Positions 1-12,030 of a stretch of DNA of 64,000 nt are shown here, piece after piece (the stretch's first letter is position 1; every line of letters starts with the position of its first letter). A model generated the notes under the pieces. It made no database searches, was not told where the DNA came from, and worked only from the letters and a program-made list of their open reading frames with translations. Source of the DNA: Rugalucina vietnamica (Eukaryota > Mollusca > Bivalvia > Lucinida > Lucinidae); the NCBI GenBank assembly GCA_964017185.1, contig OZ024874.1:17665957-17729956 (forward strand). Direction: 5' to 3'. Position numbers and translations under genes: made by a program.

Positions 1-523
1 ATTTGAACATTTTTATTACATTATCCAATTATTACAAGTAACATCAGGAATTTCCTTAAAAACGCTGTTTTATCAAGCAATTTGCATGCAAGCGCACTAT
101 TATTACCAAGCTTTTGGATTTAATAAATCTGTACAGTCATTCATGATGGTGTTGTGTATTGATGAACAGCTTTTGTTTATATTTGTTACCAGGTGCCAGG
201 CAAGGCATGTGTAAACTGAATTCAGCCCAAAGTTTCATTTAGAAAAATAATTTACCAAATTTCACTGGTTTCAGCTTTCTATATAGACAATTGCCAGATA
301 TGATAACTTAAACAAAACAGTGACAACATAAATTGACATTAATTAGCTTGATCGCCACATCAAAGCTATTTTGGAATGGAGACATGATGAAAATGCAATG
401 GTTTCAAAGTAATGTAAAACTTTTTTAACTTTTCAGAGATTTTCACAAGGTCCCTAAAGTAGTGTTGAAAACCTTGGGCTATATCCTTGGTTTTAAATAC
501 ACCCTTCGAGATCTAGCAAATGT
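1..523. other. AT-rich sequence, nothing recognised
   Basis: No convincing exon, RNA gene or repeat edge; only short open frames without family resemblance. Confidence 0.5.
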
Positions 524-526
524 TAA

Positions 527-898
527 GGCCAAAATTAAAATTATATTTGTTTCCCCTTACCCGACTGACCCTAAAAAATTGCCCCTACCCAAAAAATTTT
601 ATTGCAATTTTTCATACAAGATTATTTTTTATTATTATTATTGTTAATTACAGATCGTATAGGCAAAAATTTCATGTTTTAGAAGGATACATTGTCTGAT
701 AATGCTTTCAATGATAGCCTTCTAGGTAAGTATTATTTCTGCAATCAAGTTTTAACTATATGAGAACAACTAAAAACAAAGCCTTTCAATCTATATAAAA
801 CCTGAGAAAAGAAAAATAAAATAATATTCCGACCGACCGACCCACACCTGAGAAACAGGGTCGGGTAAGGTGAAACAAAGATATTTCTAAGGTTGGCC
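527..898. mobile_element. PIF/Harbinger-like MITE, TAA target duplication
   Basis: Begins GGCCAAAATTAAAATTATAT and ends GGTTGGCC, with subterminal inverted TTACCCGAC / GTCGGGTAA. Flanked by TAA on both sides (524-526 and 899-901). It shares ends with the element at 30055-30290. It has no transposase. Confidence 0.75.
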
Positions 899-901
899 TA
901 A

Positions 902-1323
902 TGAATAGAAAATTGTGTTTGATTCCTCTACCAATTAACCCTGCCAAATAAACACATTGTCATGATAATCCTGGGTTGAATTACTAACAAGCTGCTTCCA
1001 AAACTATAGCACACATGCTTCTGTGAGATTTTTGGTCATAATGACTAGAATCATGCACCGGAGCTAATCTGACTGACAAAGTATATTGACTTCTCATGCA
1101 CCCTAGTTGATAATGGTTTGTGAGCGATGTGAGACGTATCTGTCTTTGTATACTGAATCGATCAATCTCTAATCATCATCTCGAATAACAGAGAGCTTGC
1201 TGTGAAGTGGTGTGGATGCTAGAGAAATGTGACATATTATGGGACCAACACTACCTTGCGACGTTTTGGTAAGGTGTCCCGGTTCCTGAAAATACTACAC
1301 TTCTGACTACTAAGTTGACCATG
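902..1323. other. unassigned sequence
   Basis: No coding or repeat signal that I can support. Confidence 0.4.
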
Positions 1324-1484
1324 GTTGGTTGGTTGATTGGGGTTTAACGTCCAACCAACAGCTAAGGTCATATGGAGACGGGACCTCGGTTTATAGTCCC
1401 ATCCGACAGACTGGAGAATCCCGTGATCGAACCTGCGATCCCTGGTTTACAAGGCGAGTGACATAACCACTGCACCACGGAGGC
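1324..1484 (-). mobile_element. tRNA-derived SINE (SINE-1)
   Basis: On the minus strand a tRNA-like head has box A (TGGTGCAGTGG) and box B (GGTTCGATCAC). It is followed by a body ending GACGTTAAACCCCAATCAAC and a (CCAA)n tail. The CAACAGCTAAGGTCATAT core (plus strand) recurs at 12345 and 15296. Confidence 0.75.
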
Positions 1485-1524
1485 TTTACTAAGTTGACTG
1501 TTGGAATTTCTACTGAGTCTTGTA

Positions 1525-1627
1525 TAGGGTATTTTGGGATACGGGATATTGGCCAGGTTTTTTTAAGGGATACTGGAATATTTGTGTTTTTTATTTTGAT
1601 ATATGGGATATTCAGGAATTTTGGGAT
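1525..1627. repeat. gggata minisatellite, left part
   Basis: Degenerate repeats of TTTTGGGATAYGGGATAT type. They resume at 6222 on the other side of the composite insertion, so the insertion split one array. Confidence 0.65.
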
Positions 1628-3040
1628 AGAGCGGGTGAGGGTATTAGTGAACCATAGGCAGTTAGTGAACCATGGCTGTATTGCATACTTTTTGCGCTGT
1701 ATCGCTTATAAATAAGTGCTAAATATAGCGGTAACACATATTCTCACTTATCTCAGATGCATAGCTCTCGCAGTCATGATGCAAGACCAACAATTATAGT
1801 ATTTGCTTGGAAGCCTCCAAATTTGTCCGTTCTTAGATAGCCATTTAAAAAGGTGACTTTTGGCCGTTTGGGTTCACACCCAAAAATGTGCACATTTCTA
1901 AAAGCAATTGATAAAAACCGGTATACAAATGAATTCAGCAACTGATTCTCTTCACAAGTGATATCTGGCTGTGCTCATTTAGGTCGTATACGGGGTTCAC
2001 TAATACCCGACAGAAATTTTTGTCGGAGGGTATTAGTGAACCATGGAAGCTTGTGACCACAAATATTCCATTTTCATAGTTGTAATCATTTTAATAACAA
2101 CGAACATGTCATTCTCAGCGTTTTTGAATATTTGCATGTGGTTAAAGATGAAATTGACAACAAAACTTCACAAAATTTGAAATAATTTGCTGGGAATACA
2201 AAAAAAGAACCTTTCTCGGCTGCGAGATTAACTAATTGAGCTGAATAAACATGGAAAATACATAACATTTTTGAAATATAAAGATGTTTTGTGACATGTT
2301 ATGTATATGGATGGCAATAATAGTATGTTATTCACGTCAATCACGGTTAACTTATGGATCATTTTCTCGTTTTGGGTCTCAAGGCTAATAAAATCCGTAT
2401 TTTTAAAACTTACTGTCCGTTCAATAGTTTCTGGTATTTTTGGATGTGACTGTCTTGAGACATATGTATTCTTAACATTTTATTGTTAGAATTGTAATAA
2501 ATTACACAGGAATGACTGGATATCACACGATTCCAGCAATATATAACAATACGTCAATGTTTTAGTGAAAAAAATAATGACTCTGGCCATCAAAATTTTC
2601 ACTGTTAGTGTTGTAATGACGAGAAGTGCAATAACAGAACATTATGCCCTCTAGAATTGCTTGTAATTAATAATTAACATGTAAATGCTACTAGTTATAT
2701 GCTTGCAAAAGGCTTTTAAAACATTTTTATGAAGATACTAGGGGGTTCACTTTTACCCTCCATTACTGTCCACTAATACCCGATGGGTTCACTAACTGCC
2801 TCCGTGAAGTGTTGTTCTTTCATACACCAAACGTGCCATATAATACTAAGTAGAATGCATCTGTCCACTTTCTACCGACGCTCATATGCCATTCTTTTGA
2901 AGTCCCACTTCTGGATAGGTCGGCCCCATTCATGGATGAAATTGTTGTTACAAAGGAAGGAGTAACAAAACTCCTTAAAGGTCTGAACCCATCTTAAAGC
3001 CTTAGGACCTGATGAACTCCATCCTAGAGTCCTAAAAGAA

Positions 3041-3866
3041 TTGGCAAAAGAATTAGGACCTGTATTTGCACATCTCTTCCAGCAGTCAATCAATACCGGT
3101 GAAATCCCCAAGGAATGGTCACTTGCTAATATTTGTCCACTTTACAAGAAAGGTGACAGGTCCCTTGCTTGTAATTACCGCCCCGTTTTTTTGACTTGTA
3201 TTCCTTGCAAACTTTTAGAACATATTGTCTGCTCAAACATCATGGGTCATCTTGACCAGTATAATCTTTTGTCGGACAAACAGCATGCATTCAGGAAATG
3301 GCATAGTTGTGAAACTCAGTTGATTACAGTAATAAATAATTGGGCAAAAATATTGGACAAAAAGGGTCAGGTTGACACTTTTATTTTGGACTTTGAAAAA
3401 GCTTTTGACACCCCTCCACATGAACTTCTTAAAAGCAAATTGTTTAGTTATGGTATAGGTGGAAAGACATTGGAATGGATAAATGCTTTTTTGTGCTTCA
3501 GGCAGCAAAGGGTAGTAGTTAATGGTGTTAAATCTGACTGGGCCCCTGTTGTGTCTGGTGTCCCTCAGGGCACCGTTCTCGGTCCATTGTTGTTCTCCTT
3601 GTACGTAAATGACATACCCGTTGGCATTGACTCTCAAATCAGGCTTTTTGCTGATGACTGTGTTTGTTACCGTGAAATTAGAACAGTAGAAGATACATTG
3701 AAACTTCAGAAAGACATTGACCTTTTAGGGAGCTGGGCCCGAAAATGGGGCATGAGATTTCAACCTGTCAAATGCAACATGATGCAGCTGACAAATAAGC
3801 GGATAAATAAAACTGAGGCCTCGTACACCCTCGAGGGTACGGTATTGGAAAATGTTGATAGCATTA
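3041..3866 (+). pseudogene. LINE reverse transcriptase, first part
   Basis: Open from 3041 with RT motifs SGVPQGTVLGPLLFSLYVND and LFADDCVCY. It runs 3' into the nested TIR element, where a TAG stop is met within 12 bases. Truncated upstream and frameshifted, so inactive. Confidence 0.85.
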
Positions 3867-5447
3867 CAGAGTCCTAGTTAATTTTTTAAGCAGTTGGGTA
3901 TTTAAGCATCATTTTTTCTAACTAAGGGGTAAAACCAAATTCTAGGAATTGATAAGTAAACTTTTAAGCATGGAATTTTCACTCAGGGGGTAAAAACATA
4001 AACTCTATTTGCAAAACACTTTCTTTTTATAAGAAAGCAGAGAAGTTATATATCATAAGCCACTTTGTCAGACTTCACAGAAGAGGAGTATTTGAAAATT
4101 ATTTTGCTTAATTCTTCATAAAAACCTATGTTGTGTGTGCCCATAAGAACAGCATGCCCACTCCAATATTCAGCTGACTTTGTGTCACAATTTTGGGGGG
4201 CACAGGCCAAATTTTGAGGGTACACCATCAGGGATCCCAATAGGAGTTTTAAAACAGCAGTCTGGCACTCTTGACTAAGAGAAAGGAGGAGTCCCAGACA
4301 CAATTTAGGAGTCCCACTATAGAAACCCAATTATGAGCCCTTACTTTAACCTGATGGTACAGTGTATGTAATGACTTGCTGTCAGTTGTAGAATCGGTTA
4401 GATTAAACATTCTTAGTAGTGTGGTTAGGTACATGAATGCTTGAGTGCAGCAATTCTGTGTGGGTTGGAGGGTCTAACCTACTGTCTAGACCAGACTGAG
4501 AAATGTGTATAATGCACTTCAAAATAAGTTCCAATTGTAGACATAGCCTTTTTTGACATATGTCTAGTATATAATGTTAGGTGAATATCATTTATTTTCA
4601 CATGTTAAGTTGTGAGTTTGGGGTCAATATGAGGTGACCCCCTTCAAAGGAGGGATTTCCTAAGTGATGTAAAGTCATTATTCTTGATTCCTGAAACACC
4701 AACCCCAAACGTTTTTGGAACACTTTTGAAAAGGTTTTACCAACAACTTATGATTTAGAAGCAAGTGATCCAAAAAAATAATCAGTTTAAATCACGCACT
4801 TTTAAGTCGCCAAAACAATGACATTTTAAAAAATCGATCCAAAAGTACAAAAAGTTTTGCTCTTTTTATATGTTTATGCAATCCAATTGATTTCTTAATG
4901 GAAATCGCTAGGTTTTCAAAAGATTTAATGACTTGCTAAGTAAATAATTATTGTTGCATATAGCTGACCGATCAACCATAACTTTGTGACACGCGATGAA
5001 AGCACATAGTTTGATAAATTGCCGCAGGCGTTAAAAATTATGGCATGTTTCATTTGATTATGACAACATTGTTTATTTGGTATTCCATTTCTTGATAGGG
5101 GATAATTGATTAACTGTTATGTATGCGGGGGTCATGCACGTAAATAAAATATTGACTTGACTTACTCAAGGAAAACCGACTTGTGACCATGAATATTTAG
5201 CGGAACGTCCAGATCTCACCTGTAACCGAACCAAACAAGCGCATCCAAAATTCAATGCAAGCGCTTCTCTGACCATGCAAACATGGCGACCAATTTCCAA
5301 TGTAAACAAAGTACTCACACGAAACAGTAATGTTTGCGTATCTCGGAGAATGCAAGCGTAAATTGTACGCACGATTTTCGATTGAGCAGCGTATTGCCGA
5401 TCATGCATGCGGGAAATAAGCAAATACGCATCTTAACTAGGGCTCTG
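3867..5447. mobile_element. non-autonomous TIR DNA element nested in the LINE
   Basis: Ends are CAGAGTCCTAGTTAA and the reverse complement of TTAACTAGGGCTCTG (15 bp, one mismatch). GCATTA is duplicated at 3861-3866 and 5448-5453. Removing the element and one GCATTA restores the LINE frame. There is no transposase in its 1.58 kb; the CAGAG/CTCTG termini suggest a hAT-like affinity, although 6 bp is an unusual duplication length for that group. Confidence 0.85.
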
Positions 5448-5453
5448 GCATTA

Positions 5454-6055
5454 AATATCTAGGTGTAACAATTACAAATGACCTAAAGTGGAATACACAT
5501 ATCAATAATATCTGTACTAAAGCCAACAGAACACTTGGATTCTTGAGGAGAAACTTATTTTCTTGCCCCCAAGATGTTAAAGAAGCAGCTTATAAAGGAC
5601 TGGTGCGCCCAGTCCTGGAATATGGAAGTTCTGTTTGGGATCCTCATACTAAATGCCTCCAGGAGGAATTGGAGAAGGTACAGAATCGTGCCGCTAGATT
5701 TGTAACTAGAAATTATACTTTCGAGGAAGGTAGTATGACTGGCATTCTTGAACAACTCAAATGGGAATCTCTCAAGAAAAGGAGGACGGATAATCGACTT
5801 ATATTACTATACAAAGGTCTGAAGGGTAAAGCCAGAATACCTACAGATGACCTTATCCCAAAGACTAGGCGTTGTAGAAATAGCCACTCCAAGGCATTTC
5901 AGCTTCCATCTGCTAGTATAGAGGCCTATAAATGTAGTTTCTTTCCCCAGACTATCAGGGACTGGAATGACCTCCCTGACTCTCTGTTTTCTACTGCTGA
6001 AACGTCAGATGATTGTGTGTCCAAGTTCGCTTCACTCGTGCGTTCAAGGGACTAA
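5454..6055 (+). pseudogene. LINE C-terminal coding region, second part
   Basis: Continues the RT frame after the nested insertion and stays open to a TAA at 6053-6055. It shares ISDDCVSKF-like and DWNDLPDSL motifs with the LINE fragment at 55110-55660. Confidence 0.85.
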
Positions 6056-6240
6056 TTTCTCCCCCATCCGAACCCCCTGGTGAAATAATGTCATTTGGCG
6101 TGTCACCAGTAAACTATTCAGATTCAGATTCAGATCTGTCTAATAGCCGGAGTGAAATACCAACATAAAGACACTCTATGCAATTTTCGGCTTAATGGTT
6201 CACTAATACCCGAACCCGCTCTATGGGATAGATCTATTGG

Positions 6241-6242
<2 letters not shown>

Positions 6243-6272
<30 letters not shown>

Positions 6273-6395
6273 GTCCCTTTCAAGCTTTTTCACTCATATC
6301 AAGATGAATCAATCGGTAGGTGGGGCGAAAACTGGAGTACCCGGGGAAAAACCACCTGACACACCCGCAAGCAGAACATGGCTTGTCTCACATAT
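6243..6395 (-). mobile_element. SINE-V copy, poly(A) tail on the minus strand
   Basis: On the minus strand: GTGAGACAAGCCATGTTCTG, GCGGGTGTGTCAGGTGG, then CTTGAAAGGGACGT and a long A tail (the T run 6243-6271). Related copies are at 22176, 38395 and 40119. The tRNA head is missing or decayed. Confidence 0.75.
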
Positions 6396-6486
6396 GATAT
6401 TGGAATTTATTTTGGGATACGAGTTAAATTAATTTTGGGATATGGGATATATTGGATGGTTTATTTTGGGATATGGGATATTGCCT
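6396..6486. repeat. gggata minisatellite, right part
   Basis: TTTTGGGATATGGGATAT repeats, the continuation of 1525-1627; some units also lie at 6222-6242. Confidence 0.65.
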
Positions 6487-7611
6487 ACCCCCCTAACCAA
6501 GCCTGTCTACTACATGTACTTCAATATCAGCAATGTACCTGAAGGGCAAATGATGCACATTTATTACCAACATAACCCGAAACAACTGTACTTTGTATTG
6601 AAAGCACGCAATTTTGGCTATGTGTGGTCATTTTGAACAGTCAAGCTATATTCCGAGAAAAAATAGCCTGCCAAATTATTTCATTAAAATTCTGAAAAGG
6701 TCACAATATGACCGGAAGTAAGTAAATATCACGAGTTGATAAAACTCATGACAGAACTAACCGAATGGACTGCAATAAACCCAACCTGTTTTCGGGTCAT
6801 CTCGATCCGGACCACCTGGACACTCATGGGTCGACCATTTTCTGATTATTACATTAGGTGTCTGGTGTGATTTTATCATAACATCGGAAAAAGTGGTGGA
6901 CAAAAACGATTTATAAGGATGAGAACAATTAGTCTAAAATGCATACATGTACCTCCAGACCCACTGATAATTCTAAATAAAATCTGAATCCGCCAAGTAC
7001 TCCAACCGCCTCATAAATAGATTGGAGTGTGTTGGAAAATGGAAATGAAATCATTCATATTTGGATTAGGCTGATGAAAAAGTGTTCAAAGATGCTCTTG
7101 TCAACCATAGAGCAACAGCTCTTAGACTTTTTCATCATCCACAGCTCAGTACATAGTTTTAAGGGCGCCTGCCCATATGGGCTTTGAGAAACTAGACCAC
7201 TGAACTTGGTCAGATTTTAGAGCATAGGCATGTATTTTGGAGCTAAGAGCCTATGGGAAGTTAAATTATCTACTTTGCATATTCATGAATACTACTTCAG
7301 TTTCCACAGCCATGCCCAATGCGATTCTAAAGAATTAGGTGTAATTTCCCAGCAACAGCATGCTCTAAAATGCTATGATTGGTCCAATAGTAATGCATGT
7401 ACATAGAACTGCCTTATGTACATACATTATACTGGTCATCGAATTTGCATATCATGAATATTTATAAAAACTCAAGATATCTGAGAAAAAAAACAACAAC
7501 AAATAATATTAAGGGATTAACCTACCAAATAAGTTGTACTGTGCTGTTCACAGACCTACCACATGCATATTGGCTAATCAGTAATCATGGCCCTAAAAGG
7601 CTGATATTGGT
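6487..7611. other. unassigned sequence with one short hairpin
   Basis: No gene or transposon edge recognised. A small inverted repeat GATGAAAAAGT / CTTTTTCATC spans about 7072-7137. Confidence 0.4.
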
Positions 7612-7790
7612 AGTGTATTGAGGTTTAATGTCCCAGTCAAAATATTTTCAGTCTTGTTAGGACAGAGCCACTGCTTCCTGTGTATTAGCCAGTAGACTGG
7701 GGAGTTAATGTTTCTTGCTCATGGACACATCTCGATGCCACCAGTTGGCGGGGACCTCTCGATTTGGTATTCAGTGCTCTGTCAGTACAT
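7612..7790 (-). mobile_element. tRNA-derived SINE (SINE-2), degenerate
   Basis: Minus-strand tail TTGACTGGGACATTAAACCTC and body CTGTCCTAACAAGACTGAAA, the same family as 18008, 22977 and 36478. The tRNA head is eroded. Confidence 0.65.
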
Positions 7791-7877
7791 GTATGCCACC
7801 ATGCTATAATTTTACTAGTTTACAAAAGATATTAACAATTACTTTCATTTGCATATTTAAGCAATTTAAGACATATA

Positions 7878-8030
7878 GAATCCATCATGGGTGGTCAGTG
7901 GAGATAGGAAAATCTCAACCCGAGAGTCCATCCGTTCCAGTGGGAGACGAGGCTCGCCGAGTTTCCCACTGGAACGATGGACACGAGGGTTGAGATTTAC
8001 CTTTCTCCACTGAACACCACTGATGGATTC
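7878..8030. mobile_element. long imperfect palindrome (foldback MITE)
   Basis: Arms start GAATCCATCATGGGTGGTCA and close with TGAACACCACTGATGGATTC. The inner arms are CCGTTCCAGTGGGA / TCCCACTGGAACG around GACGAGGCTCGCCGAG. The whole 153 bp can fold on itself. Confidence 0.7.
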
Positions 8031-9009
8031 TTTTTCTTACATACCCCGATTAGGCCTAAATTCATTTTACCGGTAAAGTAACCTGGTACCGTGCTTTAAC
8101 TCTGATGACGTAGTGTTTATTACGGATATGACGTCAAATGTAAATAAATCGTTGTCAAAGTGAAAAGAGGTGCAGTTTTGATTTGTTTTTCGTTGAAAAC
8201 GAGCGTGAATCAAGATTATACCCAATGAATTCACACCAATTTAGTCTAGTTTTGTTGAACATTATTGCTGCAAGCAGCTGCTTTGAGCTAGAAACGATCG
8301 AATTTAGTCGCGTGCTTTTCTTATCTTGTATGAGCAACCAAGCCAGCAGTGTAAGATCGATTTATCTACCACCACTAAAATACCGGAATTTTTCTATCTT
8401 TATGATAGAGGTATGTAAGAAAATTTTAACTTCTCCCAAACAACTCTGAACTTATAATTAGACTTCCTGATGATCGCTTGGCGAGGTATCTGCATCAGTG
8501 GATTCTTTAACAATAATACCTCTTGAAACCTCTAGCCTTGACTTAAGCCATTACAGAATAAGATTTGGGCAAATCCAAATCGAAATCTAGGAAAATTACA
8601 AATGGTTATTAAATAAAGATGCAAGTAAAAATGAATTTCATAGCTTTTTTATTTTAATTCTACATAATAATTATAAGGCTAACATTTTATTAACATTAAC
8701 AAAATTTAAAGCTTACAAATAAAATATCAACAAAGTCTATTGTACTTTTATTATTTAAGATTCAAAACCAAGAGATACGTATAATCAATAGACGCACAAG
8801 TTAGAGTTATATGAGATGTGCATTCGTTTTCTGCATTGCCAACTAGGTCATAAGAACATTTCTATGGCAGTTGTCTGTCAGTCAAAACAAATGTAAGTTA
8901 AATACTGGTTCTCTGCCACCTTCACTGACCCAAGCTGTTTATATAAACTCCAACAAACATGGAATGTAAAACATGAAGAAAAACATTCAAGGAATGGTAT
9001 AACACTAAA
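8031..9009. other. unassigned AT-rich sequence
   Basis: TGACGTCA (CRE-type palindrome) at 8129-8136. An 88-codon open frame at 8183-8449 has no recognisable homology or splice context. Confidence 0.35.
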
Positions 9010-9089
9010 TGGAATGGCTTTGTATAGCCCAAAAGCCAAATGGCTTTGTATAGGACAAAAGCGGAATGGCTTTGTATAGCAGAAGCCAA
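9010..9089. repeat. three tandem GGAATGGCTTTGTATAG-type units
   Basis: ATGGCTTTGTATAG recurs three times at roughly 28 bp spacing. Confidence 0.75.
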
Positions 9090-9130
9090 AGCATGAGATA
9101 GTCTGTCATAAGGGTACAGGAGGAAAGACT

Positions 9131-9904
9131 AACCAGAGAACCAATGGTCCTGTAAACACTCACCTGAGATCTGCTGTATATATACACATTGTAGTACTTG
9201 AGCCATCAATGCTTCACTCCAAGTTTCGGAGAAGATGATTTTTGAAGGGTTTTCACTATATATGGGCGGTCATCTTGGTCATGTGACTTACAATTATTTA
9301 TATACACATTGATTCCCCCTTCCTATAGATGCTTCATGTAAAATTTGGCTTTGATTGGCCAAGCGGTTTCAGAGATGTTTGAATACTATGGTAATACACA
9401 TGTATATTGCCCCATGTATGTGGTCCAATTTTTTTCAGAATCATAATATTCAGTCCTACTGCCAATTTCCTGAAACGATTTCCCTTTAAATACCATTTTA
9501 ACAGTTTTCCCCATTCAAATACATAGGTGACTTATGTTCACATTGTCGTAAAATAGGCCAAGGTCATCACAGGGTCATGATTCATATATACAATGTAGAA
9601 CTTGAGTCAATGATGTTTCATGTAAAGTTTCGTTGAAATCAGTCCACCAGTTCTGGAGAAGATTTTTGAGGGGTTTTTACCATATACAGGCATGGCGGCC
9701 ATCTTGGTAATGTGACCTAGATTATTTATAATTATACATATTGTTTCCCCCTTCCTATAGATGCTTCATATAAAATTTGACTTTGATTGGCCAAGCTGTT
9801 TCAGGAAAGATCTTTGAAAATGGTGGACGCCGGCGGACGGATGGACGCCGGGTGCCTTTCTATCGTGTAAGCTTACCTGTGAGTCTTCGGCTCAGGTGAG
9901 CTAA
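9131..9904 (+). mobile_element. Helentron/pearl-like element (Hel-1)
   Basis: Starts AACCAGAGAACCAATGGTCC with the GCTCACCTGAG subterminal motif. It ends with a TGGACGCCGG-type tail and a CTTCGGCTCAGGTGAGCTAA hairpin end (CTAA terminus, no target duplication). Internal units repeat the phrases CATCTTGGTCATGTGAC and TTTGGCTTTGATTGGCCAAG. Other copies are at 23868, 49060, 55760 and 62173. Confidence 0.7.
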
Positions 9905-10654
9905 AAATAACCCACTCAGATACAATAGTAAGCCTGTAGTATCAAGCATTAAAACAAATCATATAGAAACATAAACTTAAGAGTATTTCCACTTTTTTAA
10001 CAAATCTATGAGTAAACCTTAACATGAGCAAGCCTGTTGTTGCATACAAATAATAGAATGAGATAACTTGTGGGTTGAAACTAAAGATGAGCAGTGGGGT
10101 AACTTTAATGTTATAGCAATGGGAGATCAATCTGTGTTCTCCCTGAAACAACCCTCAAACCACTTTCTACATAAAGCATTGTGTCAAACTGGGTCAGAAA
10201 CCCTATAAAGACAAGCTTACTCATGACAAAATTTATTTAAAAGACAGATCATTGTACAGAGATCATGTAAAATCATATACTAACAGGAAAACTTAACAAT
10301 TCAGTCATTGAATTTAAAGAGGACAACAATTATAATGCCATTATGCAAACATGTCGTGGCAAAGGTCATTTTGGTTCCGTGTTCCGTTAACTAAACAGTT
10401 AAAACAGGATTATGCTAGTCACAGGGAGGTGACAATAAACAATGTGGCAACTGTAATCAGTGTTACAGTTTCTCAGCCTCTACCCATTCTGTCTCAAACA
10501 GTGTTTATATTTGATTTTGTTTTTGCTTTTAGTCCATAGTAAACATTAAGCCATATTATGAAGGTCAGTTTTATAAGCTTTCACCATACTTTTCATTGAA
10601 AGTCTCCTCAAGGCAGTATTTAGTGACCATTCTTTCACCAGTGACAAACATGTA
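9905..10654. other. unassigned sequence
   Basis: No supported gene. The last ~50 bases carry a SINE-3 fragment (TTTAGTGACCATTCTTTCACC). Confidence 0.4.
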
Positions 10655-10889
10655 AGCCCCGTCATGAGAAAACCAACAATATGCATATGCGAAGACAAAG
10701 ACGCAGACCAGCTTCGCGATAACCATGAAGCTGATCAGCACCTTTGTTTTCGCTACACGGATATTATAATTCCTCCTTCCTTAATCTGAAGTTTCAAGTT
10801 TGTAGCCATCTTCTGTGACTGTACAGGCCGGTTTGTGTCGGACCTGGTCAGAAACCCAAATTGTTGGTTTTCTCATGCAAAGGCTCATG
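10655..10889 (+). mobile_element. Mi-A hairpin MITE
   Basis: A full-length ~235 bp copy. TIR of CCGTCATGAGAAAACCAACA type at the left and its inverse ATTGTTGGTTTTCTCATG at the right. Near the left end a GC-rich hairpin CAGCTTCGCG..GAAGCTGATCAG is bracketed by ACAAAG / CTTTGT. Confidence 0.8.
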
Positions 10890-11030
10890 TTTTAAAACAG
10901 TGGTAGAGATGTGCCTGATATGGGCATCAAACTTATAAGTAGGACATCATACTACTCAAGTGTAAACTTCAGCAAAAACACTTAAACTGTTCATTTTAAA
11001 ATGCCAATAGTTGTTGATACATTAACATTT

Positions 11031-11258
11031 GAGCCTCGTCATGAGAAAACAAACATTCTACATATGCGAAAAAGAAGCAGACCAGCTTCGCATCAATTTC
11101 GAAGCTGAGATCAGTGCCTTTGTTTTTCGCTAAGCGGAGAGTACAATTCATCTAGTTTCTAAATCCAAACTTTCCAGTCTCTAGCCATCTTCTGTGTTTG
11201 TAAAGCTCAGTTTGTGTCGAACCTGCTTGGAAACCACATAATTGGTTTTCTTATGAAG
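11031..11258 (+). mobile_element. Mi-A hairpin MITE, right end eroded
   Basis: Left end GAGCCTCGTCATGAGAAAAC, hairpin CAGCTTCGCATC..TTCGAAGCTGAGATC, then the conserved TAGCCATCTTCTGTG and GTTTGTGTCGAACC blocks. Confidence 0.75.
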
Positions 11259-11450
11259 TACCAGTACTTAGTGCACAGTTCTATCACCACTAACTGAGAA
11301 ATGCACATTTAAATCACTGGGAGAGGAAGAGTGGCCATAGAAACATTTTCATCACCAAATTTTCATTAAAGGAATGAGGCAGATGTGAGGATCTATTGCA
11401 GGACTACTTCATTACGAATTGAACATGCTCCCGATCAAGCCATCATGCCC
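11259..11450 (-). mobile_element. SINE-3 fragment
   Basis: Shares TACCAGTACTTAGTGCACA and CACCACTAACTGA with SINE-3 copies at 12345 and 33295. It abuts the Mi-A element. Confidence 0.6.
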
Positions 11451-11795
11451 TATAGGTTTATCATCATTAGTGAAAATTTATAAAAACCCTAACAAAAAGA
11501 GTTAATTTCAACATACATATTTACATTCAATCCAATATGAATTTATATGTTACTGTACAAAACTGGAAAACAGCCACAAATCTATATCAAAATTGCTTCG
11601 TACAGTATATGTAGTAAAAATAGCAACCATTTAATAGGCCAAACAATCAACAATGCCAGACTGAAATGTAACTGATTCTAACATACAGATGTATAAACCT
11701 ACAAACAGCAATCAACCTAAGATCATAACAAATAGGTTTCAGTTCAGTGACAGATTTCATCACAACACAGCAAATTTATCACAACTACATAATAT
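11451..11795. other. unassigned AT-rich sequence
   Basis: Downstream of the TMTC2 stop, possibly 3' UTR or flank; no poly(A) signal assigned. Confidence 0.35.
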
Positions 11796-12030
11796 GAGCC
11801 ACCTCGTGGGAAAACCAACAATGTGGTTTCCGAACAGGTCCGACACAAACCGACCTGTACAAGCACAGAAAAGAGCTAGAAGCTTGAAATTTCGGATTAA
11901 AGTAGTAGAGGAATTGTACTATCCAAGTAGCGGAAACAAAGGCGCTGATCAGCTTCGCGGTTACCGCGAAGCTGATCTGCGCCTTTGTTTTCGCCTTTCC
12001 AGATTGTTGGTTTTCCCACGAGGCGGCTCA
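11796..12030 (-). mobile_element. Mi-A hairpin MITE, TA flanks
   Basis: Inverse orientation copy with TGAGCC...GGCTCA ends and TA on both sides. The hairpin CAGCTTCGCGGTTACCGCGA is perfect over about 20 bp per arm. It lies 50 bp beyond the TMTC2 stop codon. Confidence 0.85.

Larger units (their letters stand above)
2925..6137 (+). mobile_element. 5'-truncated jockey/CR1-like non-LTR retrotransposon (LINE)
   Basis: Encodes the reverse transcriptase and C-terminal region of a non-LTR element. From 2932 it reads FMDEIVVTKEGVTKLLKGLN, then a frameshift near 2993. It then stays open through NYRPVFLTCIPCKLLEHIV, FILDFEKAFD, SGVPQGTVLGPLLF and the FADD catalytic box (LFADDCVCY). After the nested insertion it continues YLGVTITNDLKWNTHINNIC, VLEYGSSVWDPHT, VQNRAARFVTRNY to a stop at 6055. 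The 3' end has short ATTCAG repeats, as in CR1/L2-type elements. The endonuclease domain is missing. Confidence 0.85.
1628..6221. mobile_element. TIR element (outer layer of nested insertion), TA flanks
   Basis: The left end GAGCGGGTGAGGGTATTAGT and right end (reverse complement) GAGCGGGTTCGGGTATTAGT are 27 bp inverted repeats continuing GAACCAT, flanked by TA on both sides. The motif GGTTCACTAATACCCG also recurs internally near 1992-2045 as a hairpin and near 2745-2790. A LINE fragment inserted later makes up most of its present length. No transposase was seen. Confidence 0.7.

Noticed and set aside
8183..8449. 88-codon frame after a TGACGTCA site
   Set aside because: Hydrophobic stretch but no signal peptide pattern, splice sites or homology I can support.
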